From contig JALMGJ010000004.1 in the NCBI GenBank assembly GCA_023362775.1, forward strand, positions 79,846,798 to 79,910,797: DNA of 64,000 nt, read 5' to 3'. The position numbers and the translations under genes are program-made. The stretch comes from Charina bottae. Its lineage: Eukaryota > Chordata > Lepidosauria > Squamata > Charinaidae. Every line of letters begins with the position of its first letter. The stretch's first letter is position 1. The notes beneath the pieces were generated by a model. The model searched no databases, was not told the DNA's origin, and worked only from the letters and a program-made list of their open reading frames with translations. Of this stretch, positions 49,382-60,960 are shown in pieces.

Positions 49382-49671
49382 CAGAGCTTTCCAAACTTTT
49401 CATGTTGGTGACACAATTTTTAGACATGCATCATTTTGCGACACACTCTTACAGCAGGGCATCATTTCACGACACACTCTTACAGCATGGGCACAAGGCA
49501 GGCACTAAGACCTGCGCGGAATCACAGCAGGTTTGGAGGCAGCAAGGCACAAGGCAGGCACTAGGACCTCCGCGGAATCACAGCAGGTTTGGAGGCAGAA
49601 GCAGCCATGACACACTCAGACACTGCAGCCGACACACTAATGTGTCCCGACACACAGTTTGGAAAGGTCTG
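49382..49671 (+). mobile_element. hAT-type non-autonomous transposon, copy 3
   Basis: Ends CAGAGCTTTCCAAACT and AGTTTGGAAAGGTCTG are inverted repeats. The 8-bp duplication TACTAAAT is perfect at 49374-49381 and 49672-49679. Inside are two tandem duplications: a 31-bp unit (starting 49428 and 49459) and a 56-bp unit (starting 49491 and 49547). The left 60 bases are close to copy 1, and the core differs. No transposase is encoded. Confidence 0.93.
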
Positions 49672-49684
49672 TACTAAATACAAG

Positions 49685-50875
49685 TTAAGATGTTTCAAAT
49701 TTGTTTTAATTTAAAACAATTTATTTCAGAATATTCACATTAAAATTCATGCACATTTTCATGCACATTCTCTCTCTTGTAGTCTCTTTTACACACAGAC
49801 ATGTACCACTTTTTATAATATATCCATTTTCTAGGTTTCCATGTCATAATGAACACATACAGTTTTACAATATATAAGCATTTTCCTATTCACACAGTTC
49901 TGAAAAGTAGATTTTGCTTTGGGGTATGTGTGTGTGTGTGTTATTTTTTTCTTTTACATTTGGGAGTATGACACTTATTAGTCTCTGCTCAAGAAGACTA
50001 TTGGTCAATGAAATGGCAAAGGACTTATTTACAAGGCAAGTGACAACTGTTTGAAAATCTGATCAAGAATGAAGCAGCAGCAGTGGATGCTTCTCTTCCA
50101 TTTCTTTTGGAAAACAGGAAAAAAGTAAGGCTGTAATTCTATAAATAGTTACATACTGAAAAGGTCAGCTGCCTTAAACTAAACCCATCATGGATGTATC
50201 CTACCTGGGAATGTAAAGAGACATAAGAAAGTAACTCTAGTGATTACACAGTGTGCTGGAGATTGCATTGGAGTTTACTAGACAAAATTCTGGTTACAGT
50301 CTATTAGCAAAGACTTTATTCCAAGCATGACATTTTCAAGAAATGCTTTGAATCATATTTAAAACTGTTGCAACTACACAGATGTTTGTATCATCTATTT
50401 AAAAGGAACAACTGTTTAAAGTAAGATTGAGTAGAATCCATCTTGACATTAAGTTCAGAGTCTTCTCATTTTAGCAACGAAAAATATAATGCTTTTATCA
50501 CCCAAATAATTAGAAATATAATCCTCTTAAAATTTAAAGTGGGTGCAAGACTGAAGATCGAAGCATAAAAGCTGAGCAATGCTTCTAACCCTTTCTTGGA
50601 AACTACATAGATAACTTTCTAATAATTAAACATTTTTTGAACTTAACCATAAATATAATTTAAATGGCATAGTTAATTTTTTAAGAGAGCAGATGTGTTC
50701 TGACATTTATTGGAACAATTGTTTTTTTTACAAATAATTGAATTCTTAGCAGTAATTTGCATGTTATTTGTGCTGCCAACTGCCAAATGTATTTTTTTGT
50801 TTTTAAGAGTACACAATTCTCCGTAAATCCCAGTGCAAGTCTTATATTTGGAAGACTTCATTTTGAGTTTTATTT
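49685..50875. other. AT-rich unassigned DNA
   Basis: No feature recognised. Confidence 0.55.
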
Positions 50876-50888
50876 TACTTTTCAAAAG

Positions 50889-50974
50889 TAAGAGTCCCCT
50901 ATTCGGGGAGATGGGTGGGGATAAATTGAATGAATGAATGAATGAATGAATGAATGAATGAATGAATGAATGAA

Positions 50975-51017
<43 letters not shown>
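50889..51017 (+). mobile_element. L2-type tail end with (GAAT)n(AAAT)n
   Basis: AAGAGTCCCCTATTCGGGGA, GATGGGTGGGGATAAATT is the L2 3' terminus. It is followed by GAAT units (50928-50974) and AAAT units (to 51017). The microsatellite grew from the element's tail. Confidence 0.8.
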
Positions 51018-51029
51018 GGTTGCAATTCT

Positions 51030-51955
51030 GTTATTGTTATGGAATCAGATTCAATTGAATGGATTTTTAGGAATCTGTTCAAAATGTTTTTCCTGATTGT
51101 GTGACTGACCATCAAACACTGATCAGATCAGTAGAACTATTAGAGATTCCTTTATTGACTCTGATATTTAAATTTGTTATGAAAATTTCAATCAATACCT
51201 GGTCTCTCCTGGAAGAAAAAAACTGGAAATCAGTTTCCTCCCCAATTTGATCTATGGAATATAATAATTCACAGGCTCTCATAACTGCTGAGTTGAAGTG
51301 GCATCCACTTATATGAGTTGGCAGAAAACTACAGTGGCATAAAATTGCTGCAGTCACTTGACTTCTCTCAAAGGTAATGGATGACAAAGTCTAACAGATT
51401 GTATACTACACCTTCAGGCTGCCCTTGAATGGTGTAATAACAAAGGGGGGAATTGTACTTTAACAGCAGTACTGTAAGGCTAAGTTAAGTCTGTCTCACT
51501 CATGGGCTGGGATGTGATGATATCATGGTAACAATGCAGGAGCAACTGATATTTTCTTCAACTTTGCCAAGCATAGTAATTTTTTCTAGCCTATCATCTG
51601 CTTGCATCACATGTCCAAAATATGACTTTCTGCTTGCTGATCACCACCTCACAACAATAGTCAGCTTTTATTCCATCCAAGATTGATTGGTTCCAGTTGC
51701 AGTCCATGATATTTTTAATAATCTTATTCAGTTCTTTAATCTGAAAGTGTCTTCTTTCTCTTTCACAAGAAAAATGCAGTATATAATAAGATAGGTTACA
51801 GCTATGTTAAATTTTTTTCTGAATTCTCTGATTAGGTTGTACATAATGAACTATAAATTTTTCTTCAATTTAAACATGATTTTTTGATGATTAGATAGGA
51901 TAGATTATAGAAAGAAGAAAGTCATGATGCAGCTTTAGAAAAAGAGGTAAATTTA
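51030..51955. other. AT-rich unassigned DNA
   Basis: No feature recognised. Pieces near 51550-51780 (CTTTGCCAAGCATAGTAATT, CATCACATGTCCAAAATATG, CCATGATATTTTTAATAAT) vaguely recall the RTE 3' region but are too diverged to call. Confidence 0.45.
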
Positions 51956-51974
51956 TAATTGTACTTATAAATAT

Positions 51975-52150
51975 AAGATTGGAAGCCACTTCTTTGTATC
52001 TGTTTTATATTTTTCTTTTACTTTTCTTTCTTTCTTGCACTTTTAGCTCTCTCTTTGATTTCTTTTTCTTTTTTCTTACTTACTCTATATTAGTTTGTAT
52101 AAGTTTTTACCTTTGTTTTTAAATCTTTCAATAAAATTATATACAGTATA
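51975..52150 (+). mobile_element. L1-type 3' UTR fragment
   Basis: GATTGGAAGCCACTTCTTTG, then a T/C-rich stretch, TTAGTTTGTATAAG and CAATAAAATTATATA match the 3' end at 7833-8066. This is a 5'-truncated L1 insertion of under 200 bases. Confidence 0.6.
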
Positions 52151-52364
52151 TCAAAATGATTTGTTTTTTAAAAAAAGATAAAGGCTTTCTAGCTAGGGAT
52201 GCAGATCCAATACATGGAATGACTGATATAAGCTTCATGTTAATTATTTGATGCCATGAGTAAGAGCTGGCCATCTTATATTTCCCGGCATATTGCTATA
52301 GCAGTTGTGATCTCTCAATGGAACAACTTCAATGGAAGTTGTTTTCTTTTATCTCACTCTTTTA

Positions 52365-52665
52365 GTAAAGGTAAAGGTTCCCCCCGCACAGTCGTGTCTG
52401 ACTCTAGTGGGCGGTGCTCATCTCCGTTTGTTAGCCGAAGAGCCAGCGTTGTCCAAAGATGCTTCCGCGGTCATGTTACCATCCCACCAAAGTGGTACTT
52501 ATTTATCTACTTGCGTTTGCATGCTTTTGAATTGCTAGGTTGACAAGAGCTGGGGCTAGTGTGGGAGCTCACTCCGTCACGTGGGGCTAGGGATTCGAAC
52601 CTCCAAACTTGTGATCTTCTGATCGACAAGCCTGGTGTCTTACCTGCTGAGCCATTGCGCCCCAT
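52365..52665 (-). mobile_element. tRNA-RTE SINE, full length
   Basis: The tail lies at the low coordinate (GTAAAGGTTCCCCCCGCACA, GTCGTGTCTGACTCTAG) and the tRNA-like head at the high one (GCTGAGCCATTGCGCCCC). CTCACTCTTTTA is duplicated exactly at 52353-52364 and 52668-52679. Same family as 440-778. Confidence 0.92.
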
Positions 52666-52684
52666 CCCTCACTCTTTTACCTCA

Positions 52685-54335
52685 TAGGAAATGAAAGACT
52701 TGCTGAGAAAAATATTTAAGCCTTTCAAACTAACAAGTGATGCTCTCTTTATTAAAAATAAAATTAGCTAGGTCAGATCCACATTGTAATTAATAAACAC
52801 ACACTATCAGTGTGTACATACATATTGCCAATAAATTCAAGCTTAATATTGCTTTGATTATGCATGCTGGAATATTAGTTATATATCAATTCAATCCTAC
52901 AAAGAGATGTCTCTTTGTCGCTAAGTTGTCCTTGATGTATTCAGTAAAGCTTCTATTTATTTCACTGGTCTGATAATTAATGGTAAAAACAGAAACATTA
53001 TCTACTGAAATGCTTTAACAGCAAACATGAAAGTGAATTTGGAACCTTAGGCCAGTAAGCGTGTATCCACTATCACTAGGATTTGACCCCATAATAATTT
53101 TCTTGTGTTTTTCTAAACTGGACCATGTTTCTAAATTGCATGTGTTTCTACTATCATGTTCTAAGAGCCAACTTAAGCATTTGCAAACGTACAGTAAAGT
53201 AGGATTTGTGAGGACCTACAATTCTCAAATAAATGACAACACAACAGAATTATTTCGTGTGTGTGCATTTCTTTTAATGTTTCTCTTTCATTTAATTGTT
53301 TCACACACACACTTTTTTTTGGACGGGGGGGAGGGATAAAATTCAGTATATAGGCCAGCTCCATGTACAGTATATCATGTAGTTCCTCTGCTAGACCCAG
53401 GATCTTAACAAATAGCTAAAGACATCTAGCCTTCCCTCTACTGAATTTCTCAAAAACTCCCTTGTTGCGTTTCTATCATAGGCAATAACCTACCATCCAG
53501 CTGGTATCATTTTTAGTATTATAATGTATTTAGAAATTCTGTGATCCCATTTTTAATACACAAATGTAATGGAAGGAGCATGGCTATTCACTTCCAGATA
53601 GTAGGTAGTGGGTGGATGAAAGCTTTAGAAAAGCTGTGGCATTGTGCTGTTTTAACTCATAATAGAGATTTTGTAATACCTGACATATATCACAATATTT
53701 CTGCAACTGACATTTTAATGCCTAACTGAAATCTTAAATTTTGGTCTACAGACTATAATTTAGAACCATTAAATCACTATCATGAAGAAAATACAGTATC
53801 TGATGATGTATTATGCTTTAGGATAATGATACAGCTATTGCAATTGAAAATAAATCCATAATTATCTGTGGTGATGTTTGTGATAGCATGCCCACTTTCC
53901 TTGCCCACTTTCCTGCTTTTCTCTTGTTTTGTTCAGGCTTTGAATTTAATGAAAGTTATCCTACTACAAATTACATAGAAAGACATGCTATTCAATGGGT
54001 TTCCCTTTATAAATAATACTACAGTAGCACATTATTGGTGACATTTACATTCTACTTTTCTGTCACAAAGTATTCAAGTCTCTGGGAAAGATACCTTACC
54101 TCTCATGTCCACTGACCAATGCAGGAAGCACAGGGAGTGTTCCCAGCTGTAAATAGAGATTATGCCTATACCTAACCTACAAAGCAACAGAAAATGAATT
54201 TCGGGTTTGGGGTCTTTGGGGATGACCAAAGAAAGAGGGAGGAATGGAAAAATATTTGTAAGCAGAAAAGGGCAAGTTTAAGTGGCAGAGAGTTGTGATT
54301 CAGAAGTGATTCATAAATAAAACAGAATTTTACTA
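52685..54335. other. AT-rich unassigned DNA
   Basis: No feature recognised. Confidence 0.55.
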
Positions 54336-54340
54336 CCCAG

Positions 54341-54660
54341 TGTTGGGATTATCAGGAGTCAACTCAGCATTGTCTCATAAGCATAATAGGGGGTCTTTCT
54401 AGTAAACACATCTCTACTGTGCTTGTGGGATGTTACCTGAGTCACCTGATTTCCTCTTCCTCCTCCTCCTTGGTTTGGCGGATTAACATTCTCCATTACG
54501 CTTTGGGCACACCTGCAAGCAGGAGGGCTGCACCATGCAGCTCTCATCCATTCCATCTTGTTTGCACGTAGATCTACTATGAATCTACTTGTATCCAGAT
54601 CTATTGAATAAATGTAAGCTATCTCTATTTTTCTTCATCTAACTAATGTGTGAAGACTGA
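54341..54660 (+). mobile_element. Possible LTR-like sequence
   Basis: A stretch starting TGTTGGGATTATCAGGAGTC has mixed composition and an AATAAATGTAAGCTATCTC segment at 54605, like a polyadenylation region. I could not fix a right end or a target duplication. Confidence 0.3.
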
Positions 54661-54664
54661 ATTT

Positions 54665-55245
54665 ATTTCTGAATGCAATTAAGCTTAAAGTGCAAGTTCC
54701 CTGCTGGTTCACGCTTCTACTCTGCAAGATTGTTGTTAGCTGCTTGGAGTTCTTTTATTAACCTTCAAGACTCCATCACCCACTTCCCCCATGATGTCAG
54801 AATGAAACTGCAGATTCACTGCAGAATTAAAGATCAAATACCCATATTTTTGAAATGGTTGAGAGAAAAGGCAAGTCAAGTGTTTAATAAGTAGAGTTGG
54901 TATATATTGCTCCATGGCAAATAAAAATGCTATTGATTTACAGTCTCATGTGGACTGAGAAAAGCACAAGAAAGCAAACTGAAGAAAGAACTCATCTAGA
55001 AAATTGATAGTTTATTTTTTTGTAAAACCAGACAACAAATCAAATGATGCAGTCATTGTAGCAGAGGGTGCTTTTGCATTTCACACTGTTAAGCATCACA
55101 ATAATTTCAAGTCAATGGATTGCACATCTGTCTTGTGAAGATGTTCCCTGATTCTGATGTACTCTGGAAATGTTCAAGTACTTGAATAAAGACAGAAGCT
55201 ATTGTTAGCTCTGCACTTTCATTACATTATGTTAAGATTTCGATA
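54665..55245. other. AT-rich unassigned DNA
   Basis: No feature recognised. Confidence 0.5.
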
Positions 55246-55249
55246 TCTA

Positions 55250-55345
55250 TACAGAATCATGGAATTATAAAGTTGGTAAGGGTCATTTATGACACTGAGT
55301 ACAACTCCTTGCTCCATGCAGGAATTAAAACTAAAACATTCCCAA
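55250..55345 (-). mobile_element. CR1 3'-end relic
   Basis: ACAGAATCATGGAATTATAA, AGGGTCATTTATGACACTGA, CAACTCCTTGCTCCATGCAG follows the pattern of CR1 ends seen in reptiles and birds (AGAATCA...GTTGGAAGGGAC...TCCAACTCC). It is short and diverged. Confidence 0.55.
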
Positions 55346-55489
55346 TGGATTACTGATCGGCCTGTTTTATTATTACTATGGAGTTTTTTAAATTTTTGTT
55401 CCATAGGCATTTTATTTATGTTACTACTCTGGACATTTTATTGTTACTCTATGTTTTATTGTTATGGTACCATGGACAATTTATGGGTG

Positions 55490-55602
55490 TTTTAATTGTG
55501 AATTGGTCATAATATCATTATGGTGGTTGTAATTTTGGAGCTCATTTTGAGCCATTGAGTTTATATGATTTGGTGGCATATATATCCAATAAATAAATTT
55601 GT
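55490..55602 (+). mobile_element. L2-like 3' tail, left part, split by BovB
   Basis: GGAGCTCATTTTGAGCCATT and GTGGCATATATATCCAATAA then AAATAAAT is a diverged LINE tail with the start of its AAAT-type repeat. The repeat resumes at 58438, on the far side of the BovB insertion. Confidence 0.5.
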
Positions 55603-58430
55603 TTATTCGTTCAGTCGTTTCCGACTCTTCGTGACTTCATGGACCAGTCCACGCCAGAGCTTTCTGTTGGCCGTCACCATCCCCAGCTCCCCAATGTTTG
55701 AGTCCGTCACCTCCAGAATACCATCCATCCATCTTGCCCTTGGTCGGCCCCTCTTCCTTTTGCCTTCCACTTTCCCTAGCATCAGCTTCTTCTCCAGGGT
55801 ATCCTGTCTTCTCATTATGTGGCCAAAGTACTTCAGTTTTGCCTTTAATATCATTCCCTCAAGTGAGCAGTCTGGCTTGATTTCCTGGAGTATGGACTGG
55901 TTTGATCTTCTTGCAGTCCAAGGCACTCTCAGAATTTTCCTCCAACACCACAGTTCAAAAGCATCTATCTTCCTTCGCTCAGCCTTCCTTATGGTCCAGC
56001 TCTCGCAGCCATAGGTTACTACAGGGAATACCATTGCTTTAACTATGCGGACCTTTGTTGTCAGTGTGAGGTCTCTGCTCTTAACTATTTTATCAAGATT
56101 TGCCATTGCTCTCCTCCCAAGAAGTAGACGTCTTCTGATTTCCTGGCTGCAGTCAGCGTCTGCAGTAATCTTTGCGCCTAGAAATACAAAGTCTGTCACT
56201 GCCTCCACTTTTTCTCCCTCTATTTGCCAGTCATCAATCAAGCTCGTTGCCATAATCTTGGTTTTTTTGAGGTTTAACTGCAACCCAGCTTTTGCACTTT
56301 CTTCTTTCACCTTCGTCATAAGGCTCCTCAACTCCTCCTCGCTTTCAGCCATCAAAGTGGTATCATCTGCATATCTGAGATTGTTAAAGTTTCTTCCAGC
56401 GATTTTAACTCCAGCCTTGGATTCCTCAAGCCCAGCATGTCGCATGATGTGTTCTGCGTACAGGTTGAATAGGTAGGGTGAGAGTATACAACCCTGCCGT
56501 ACTCCTTTCCCAATCTTAAACCAGTCCGTTGTTCCGTGCTCTGTTCTTACCGTTGCTACTTGGTCGTTATAGAGATTCCTCAGGAGGCAGACAAGATGAC
56601 TTGGTATCCCCATACCACCAAGAACTTGCCACAATTTGTTATGATCCACACAGTCAAAGGCTTTAGAATAGTCAATAAAACAGAAATAGATGTTTTTCTG
56701 AAATTCCCTGGCTTTCTCCATTATCCAGCGGATATTGGCAATTTGGTCTCTAGTTCCTCTGCCTTTTCTAAACCCAGCTTGTACATCTGGCAATTCTCGC
56801 TCCATGAATTGCTGGAGTCTACCTTGCAAGATCTTGAGCATTACCTTACTGGCATGTGAAATAAGTGCCACTGTTCGATAGTTTGAACATTCTTTAGTGC
56901 TTCCCTTTTTTGGTATGGGGATATAAGTTGATTTTTTCCAATCTGATGGCCATTCTTGTGTTTTCCAAATTTGCTGGCATATGGCATGCATCACCTTGAC
57001 AGCATCATCTTGCAAGATTTTAAACAGTTCAGCTGGGATACCGTCGTCTCCTGCTGCCTTGTTATTAGCAATGCTTCTTAAGGCCCATTCAACCTCACTC
57101 TTCAGGATGTCTGGCTCTAACTCACTGACCACACCGTCAAAGCTATCTCCAATATTATTATCCTTCCTATACAGATCTTCCGTATATTCTTGCCACCTTT
57201 TCTTGATCTCTTCTGCTTCTGTTAGGTCCTTACCATCTTTGTTTTTGATCATACCCATTTTTGCCTGGAATTTACCTCCGATGTTTCTAATTTTCTGGAA
57301 GAGGTCTCTTGTCCTTCCTATTCTATTGTCTTCTTCCACTTCCGCACATTGCTTGTTTAAAAATAATTCCTTATCTCTTCTGGCTAACCTCTGGAATTTT
57401 GCATTTAATTGGGCATATCTCCCCCTATCTCTGTTGCCTTTTGCTTTCCTTCTTTCTTGGGCTACTTCCAGTGTTTCAGCAGACAGCCATCTTGCCTTCT
57501 TGGTTTTCTTTTTCTTTGGGATGTTTTTTGTTGCCGCCTCCTGAACAATGTTGCGAACTTCTGTCCATAGTTCTTCTGGGACCCTATCTACTAAATCTAG
57601 TCCCTTAAATCTATTCTTCACCTCCACTGCATATTCCTTAGGAATATTAGTGAGCTCATATCTAACTGATCTGTGGGTCTTCCCTATTCTCTTTAGTCTG
57701 ATTCTAAATTTTGCAATAAGAAGTTCGTGATCTGAACTACAGTCAGCTCCAGGTCTTGTTTTTACCGATTGTATAGATGTCCGCCACCTTTGTCTGCAAA
57801 GGATGTAGTCAATCTGATTTCAGTGTCGACCATCTGGTGAAGTCCATGTATAAAGTCGTCTTTTAGGTTGTTGGAAGAGAGTGTTTGTTATGCACAGTGA
57901 GTTGTCTTGGCAAAATTCTATCAGCCTATGTCCTGCTTCATTTTGTTCTCCCAGACCATGCTTGCCTGTAATTCCAGGTGTCGTTTGACTACCCACCTTA
58001 GCATTCCAGTCTCCTGTAATGAAAATAACATCTCTTTTTGGTGTATTATCTAGTAGATGCTGCAGATCCTCATAGAACTGATCTACTTCTGCTTCTTCAG
58101 CATCTGTGGTTGGGGCGTATATTTGGATCACTGTGATGTTAAATGGCTTACCCTGAATTCGAATTGAGATCATTCTATCGTTTTTTGGATTGTATCCAAG
58201 CACTGCTTTAGCCACTTTATTATTAATTATGAAGGCTACTCCATTTCTTCTGTGGTCCTCTTGTCCACAGTAGTAGATCTGGTGGTCATCTGATGTGAAG
58301 TGGCCCATTCCAGTCCATTTCAGTTCACTGACACCTAAAAGGTCTATATTTAATCTTGACATCTCACCAATAACCACATCCAATTTGCCCTGGCTCATAG
58401 ATCTTACATTCCAGGTTCCTATAAATACAT
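55603..58430 (-). mobile_element. BovB (RTE) LINE, nearly complete, subfamily B
   Basis: About 2.8 kb on the minus strand, running from the start of the endonuclease domain to the 3' terminus (GAGTCGGAAACGACTGAACG). Only the 5' UTR and the first few codons are missing. BovB encodes an APE-type endonuclease and a reverse transcriptase in one frame and inserts by target-primed reverse transcription. Subfamily B differs from subfamily A (32544) in the C-terminal motif (LGMVTANRKLWRGLVHEVTK versus LRETVEDRKAWRAMVHEVTK) and in the tail (GAATAAAC-type instead of AAC repeats). Long frames on the plus strand are shadows. Confidence 0.95.
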
Positions 58431-58437
58431 ACATCAA
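55603..58437 (-). pseudogene. BovB endonuclease-reverse transcriptase, one nonsense codon
   Basis: Two frames, 58437-57820 and 57627-55603, are in phase, and the 64 codons between them contain no other stop. One TGA at 57822-57820 is the only break. The endonuclease shows GTWNVRS, LGVSELKW, YAPTTDAEE, GDWNAKVG and, after the stop, CSSDHELL. The RT shows (numbered in the 674-aa frame) SNYRTVALIS at 248-257, QAGFRKGR at 283-290, motif A FCFIDYSKAFDCVDH at 315-329, motif B GVRQGCILSP at 375-384 and YADD at 419-422. The C-terminus has WCWRKILRVPWTARRSNQS. The stop sits where relatives have arginine, so CGA to TGA by CpG decay is likely. The first residues of the nominal start come from flanking repeat. 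Confidence 0.93.
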
Positions 58438-58515
58438 TCAAATAAATACATCAATCAAATAAATAATCAAAAAAATAAATCAAATAAATCAAATAAATAC
58501 ATCAATCAAAAGGAT
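58438..58515 (+). repeat. (AAAT)n/(ATCA)n tract, right part of split tail
   Basis: Irregular AAATAAATACATCAATC units abut the 5' end of the BovB. They are best explained as the rest of the AAAT-type tail seen at 55585-55602. Confidence 0.6.
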
Positions 58516-58519
58516 GCAA

Positions 58520-59885
58520 AGAAAAGAAACTTAACATTTTAAACTCTGCTGCACAGATTATATAAAGACTTTGAGTGCAAAAGAAAAAAAATATTTTCTC
58601 TGTGCATAAACTTTTAATTTTGTCTGCATTAAAGAGTCTAAACAAGCCAAGTCATGTCAGAGTCCTTGGCTGGTAAGCCTATTCCCAAAGGGGCTTAGAT
58701 CTGAAGAGCTAAGACTTACTGTCTATTTTGGTGTTAAGGATAACATTTAGGAAATGAACTATACCACCCAATTGTGTCCTTTATATAGATTCTAGTTACA
58801 TATGGAAAAGCAAATAAAGTGATGACTCAGAAAATGATAAGTACTACTTAGCAGCCCGAGGAAAAATAGAGATTAAATACTTTTTAATACAACCCTACAT
58901 CCACCATCTTGAAGATTTTAATATCCCACGTACACCACGAATTCTACTTATTGTTGCTGTGAGTTCATTAAAATCATCTTTCTTGAAGCCTAAGATATGT
59001 GTCTGATTATTTACTTCTAAATTTGCCTTAAAATCTCAACATCACATGATAACATTCCCTCAGTCCCCCTTCTATTTCCACTTCATTGACCAAGTCTTCT
59101 GTTCTGGTCAGTATAGGTCAAGTATGCTGACCCTTGTGTGCCTTTCTCCACTCTCTGAAGGAGAAAGATATCAGGAAGACATATAGGAATTTATTGGAAG
59201 GACCATGCTTGGCAGAATTGGTCTCTCAATAGATGACAGGATAACTAAAACTCCCATCACTACTACTGTACATGCCTCTTTCCAAAATCAGTAGTTTGCT
59301 TTTGCAAAGCAATATCCACATGCAGTATGTTCCTTTTTTGGATAAGAAATAGTAAACATAAAACAGTGTTGCTTTTAGTTACTTCTCCAAGCATTTTAAT
59401 TTGGATTAATGTAACCAGATCCAGGTTGCCATGAAAGAGTTAGAATTTTCTGTGTCTTTTTGTTCCCATCAAAAGGTGGTCTGGCTAGCCCTAATTCAGA
59501 TGCTCTCTGCTATCCTGCCAAAATCATTCATTTGGATTTCTGAGCAGGTGTGGATATTTTGACATTTCTTCCATTTCTTTTGCTTCTATTCCTTTTGAAT
59601 GGAAGCAATCATAGATGGAAGTAATCACAGTTCAGTGAAACTATTTTCAGTAATCATTTGTTATTGCAACTAGAAGAACAGTTGTTTGTTATCAAAATTA
59701 AATGATGTTCAGAATACACCTAATGAGACTGTTGATATAATTACTAAATATGTAAAGGAAACTTTTGAAAACAAGCATTCGTTTGAGATAATACTTCGCT
59801 TTAATAACTGCAGTAATCTGGTATGATAAAGAGGGAAAGAATGTGTTTGTAAATGTATTGCTTTAAAGGACAATAATTAGTGTTG
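58520..59885. other. AT-rich unassigned DNA
   Basis: No feature recognised. Confidence 0.55.
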
Positions 59886-59926
59886 GTTGCCAGCACACAT
59901 TTTGTCTTTGTTTTTTTTATAAGAAT

Positions 59927-59932
59927 TTTATT
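59927..59932 (-). terminator. Polyadenylation signal of the L1-type element
   Basis: AATAAA on the minus strand (TTTATT on plus), immediately before the A-rich tail and the target duplication. Confidence 0.7.
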
Positions 59933-60507
59933 AAGTTTCAAGCAAAGATAAAAGCTATGGAAAAACAAAAAAACACAAAGAGAAAAAAAAACTTAAAAGA
60001 TGTGAAAACACAAGAGAATATTTTTTAAAAAAATTACAAAGTGTGACTTCCGACTTTTAACAGCAAAGATATACAAAATTTTTCCATAGTCAATCCCTTA
60101 CTCTATATTAAACTAAAACCACATTATTTCTATAAATCATTCCACATTGGCACATTGTAAAAATCACTAAGTACAGTTTCTTCCTTCCCTTATATTAAAA
60201 AAAAAGAAAAAAAAAAGAAAACCTCCTAAACAATTTCCCCCTCCCCAAAGATAACATCTATTTAATTATCCCCTTCCTACTGCTATTCTATACATTTCTG
60301 TCTACTATAATAAAAATCAAACTAAAAAGCACATAAATTGTCTGCCATTATACTTAGTAATACAACAATTATAATGATCTTAATCTTAATAAACCCAAAA
60401 CCCTCCAAGTAAACATTTGTATACATTATTAATCTTAATCCAAATCATTAAAGATAAATGAAATCAGCCAAACCTTAAAAGCAATCCAGATAAATATTCT
60501 TTAACCC

Positions 60508-60960
60508 TTATCCCACTTCAAAATAAACCAAAGAATTTACATATCCCCACAATGTACACAGAGCTTTTTTCTTAAAAAGGTCAAACAGCCCAACTGCCCC
60601 CCTCACAAACTCCGACTTCTCTTCATCCGTAATAACCCCTTCTTTTTCCTGGCATTCCTCCAGAACATCAGTTTCACTTGTGGCCTGCAACTCGCTCTCT
60701 CCCTTAAATTTCTCCAACTCGACTATCCGATTTTCATCCAGCATTTCAATAGAAATCCCCATCTCACTCTTAGAGGGGGCATTTCTGTCACTGTTAAATT
60801 CCACAGTTTCATCCACGACATCCCCAACCAGATGATACATCTTAGACCTCATATTTTCCACAATGTCCTGAATGTCTTGCATAAAAACTTGGTAGGAGTC
60901 AGAAAGAATCTGTTTAAAATCTTGGTGGAAGTCAGAGAAAGTCTGTTTAAAATCCTCCAT
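60508..60960 (-). CDS. ORF1-like 150-aa protein of the L1-type element
   Basis: The ATG at 60960 opens a 150-codon frame directly after the 5' UTR, the position of L1 ORF1 (an RNA-binding coiled-coil chaperone). The first 45 residues are helix-prone and contain an 11-residue tandem repeat (DFKQTFSDFHQ, DFKQILSDSYQ), compatible with a short coiled coil. The middle is acidic. The end (FDLFKKKALCTLWGYVNSL) is basic and hydrophobic. L1 ORF1 usually exceeds 300 residues and includes an RRM, which I do not see, so this is a truncated or replaced ORF1. Function unknown. Confidence 0.5.
   Translation of the reverse strand: MEDFKQTFSDFHQDFKQILSDSYQVFMQDIQDIVENMRSKMYHLVGDVVDETVEFNSDRNAPSKSEMGISIEMLDENRIVELEKFKGESELQATSETDVLEECQEKEGVITDEEKSEFVRGAVGLFDLFKKKALCTLWGYVNSLVYFEVG

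Noticed and set aside
55565..57608. Plus-strand protein-coding genes (frames of 149, 143, 107 and 187 codons)
   Set aside because: They are antisense shadows of the minus-strand BovB frame.
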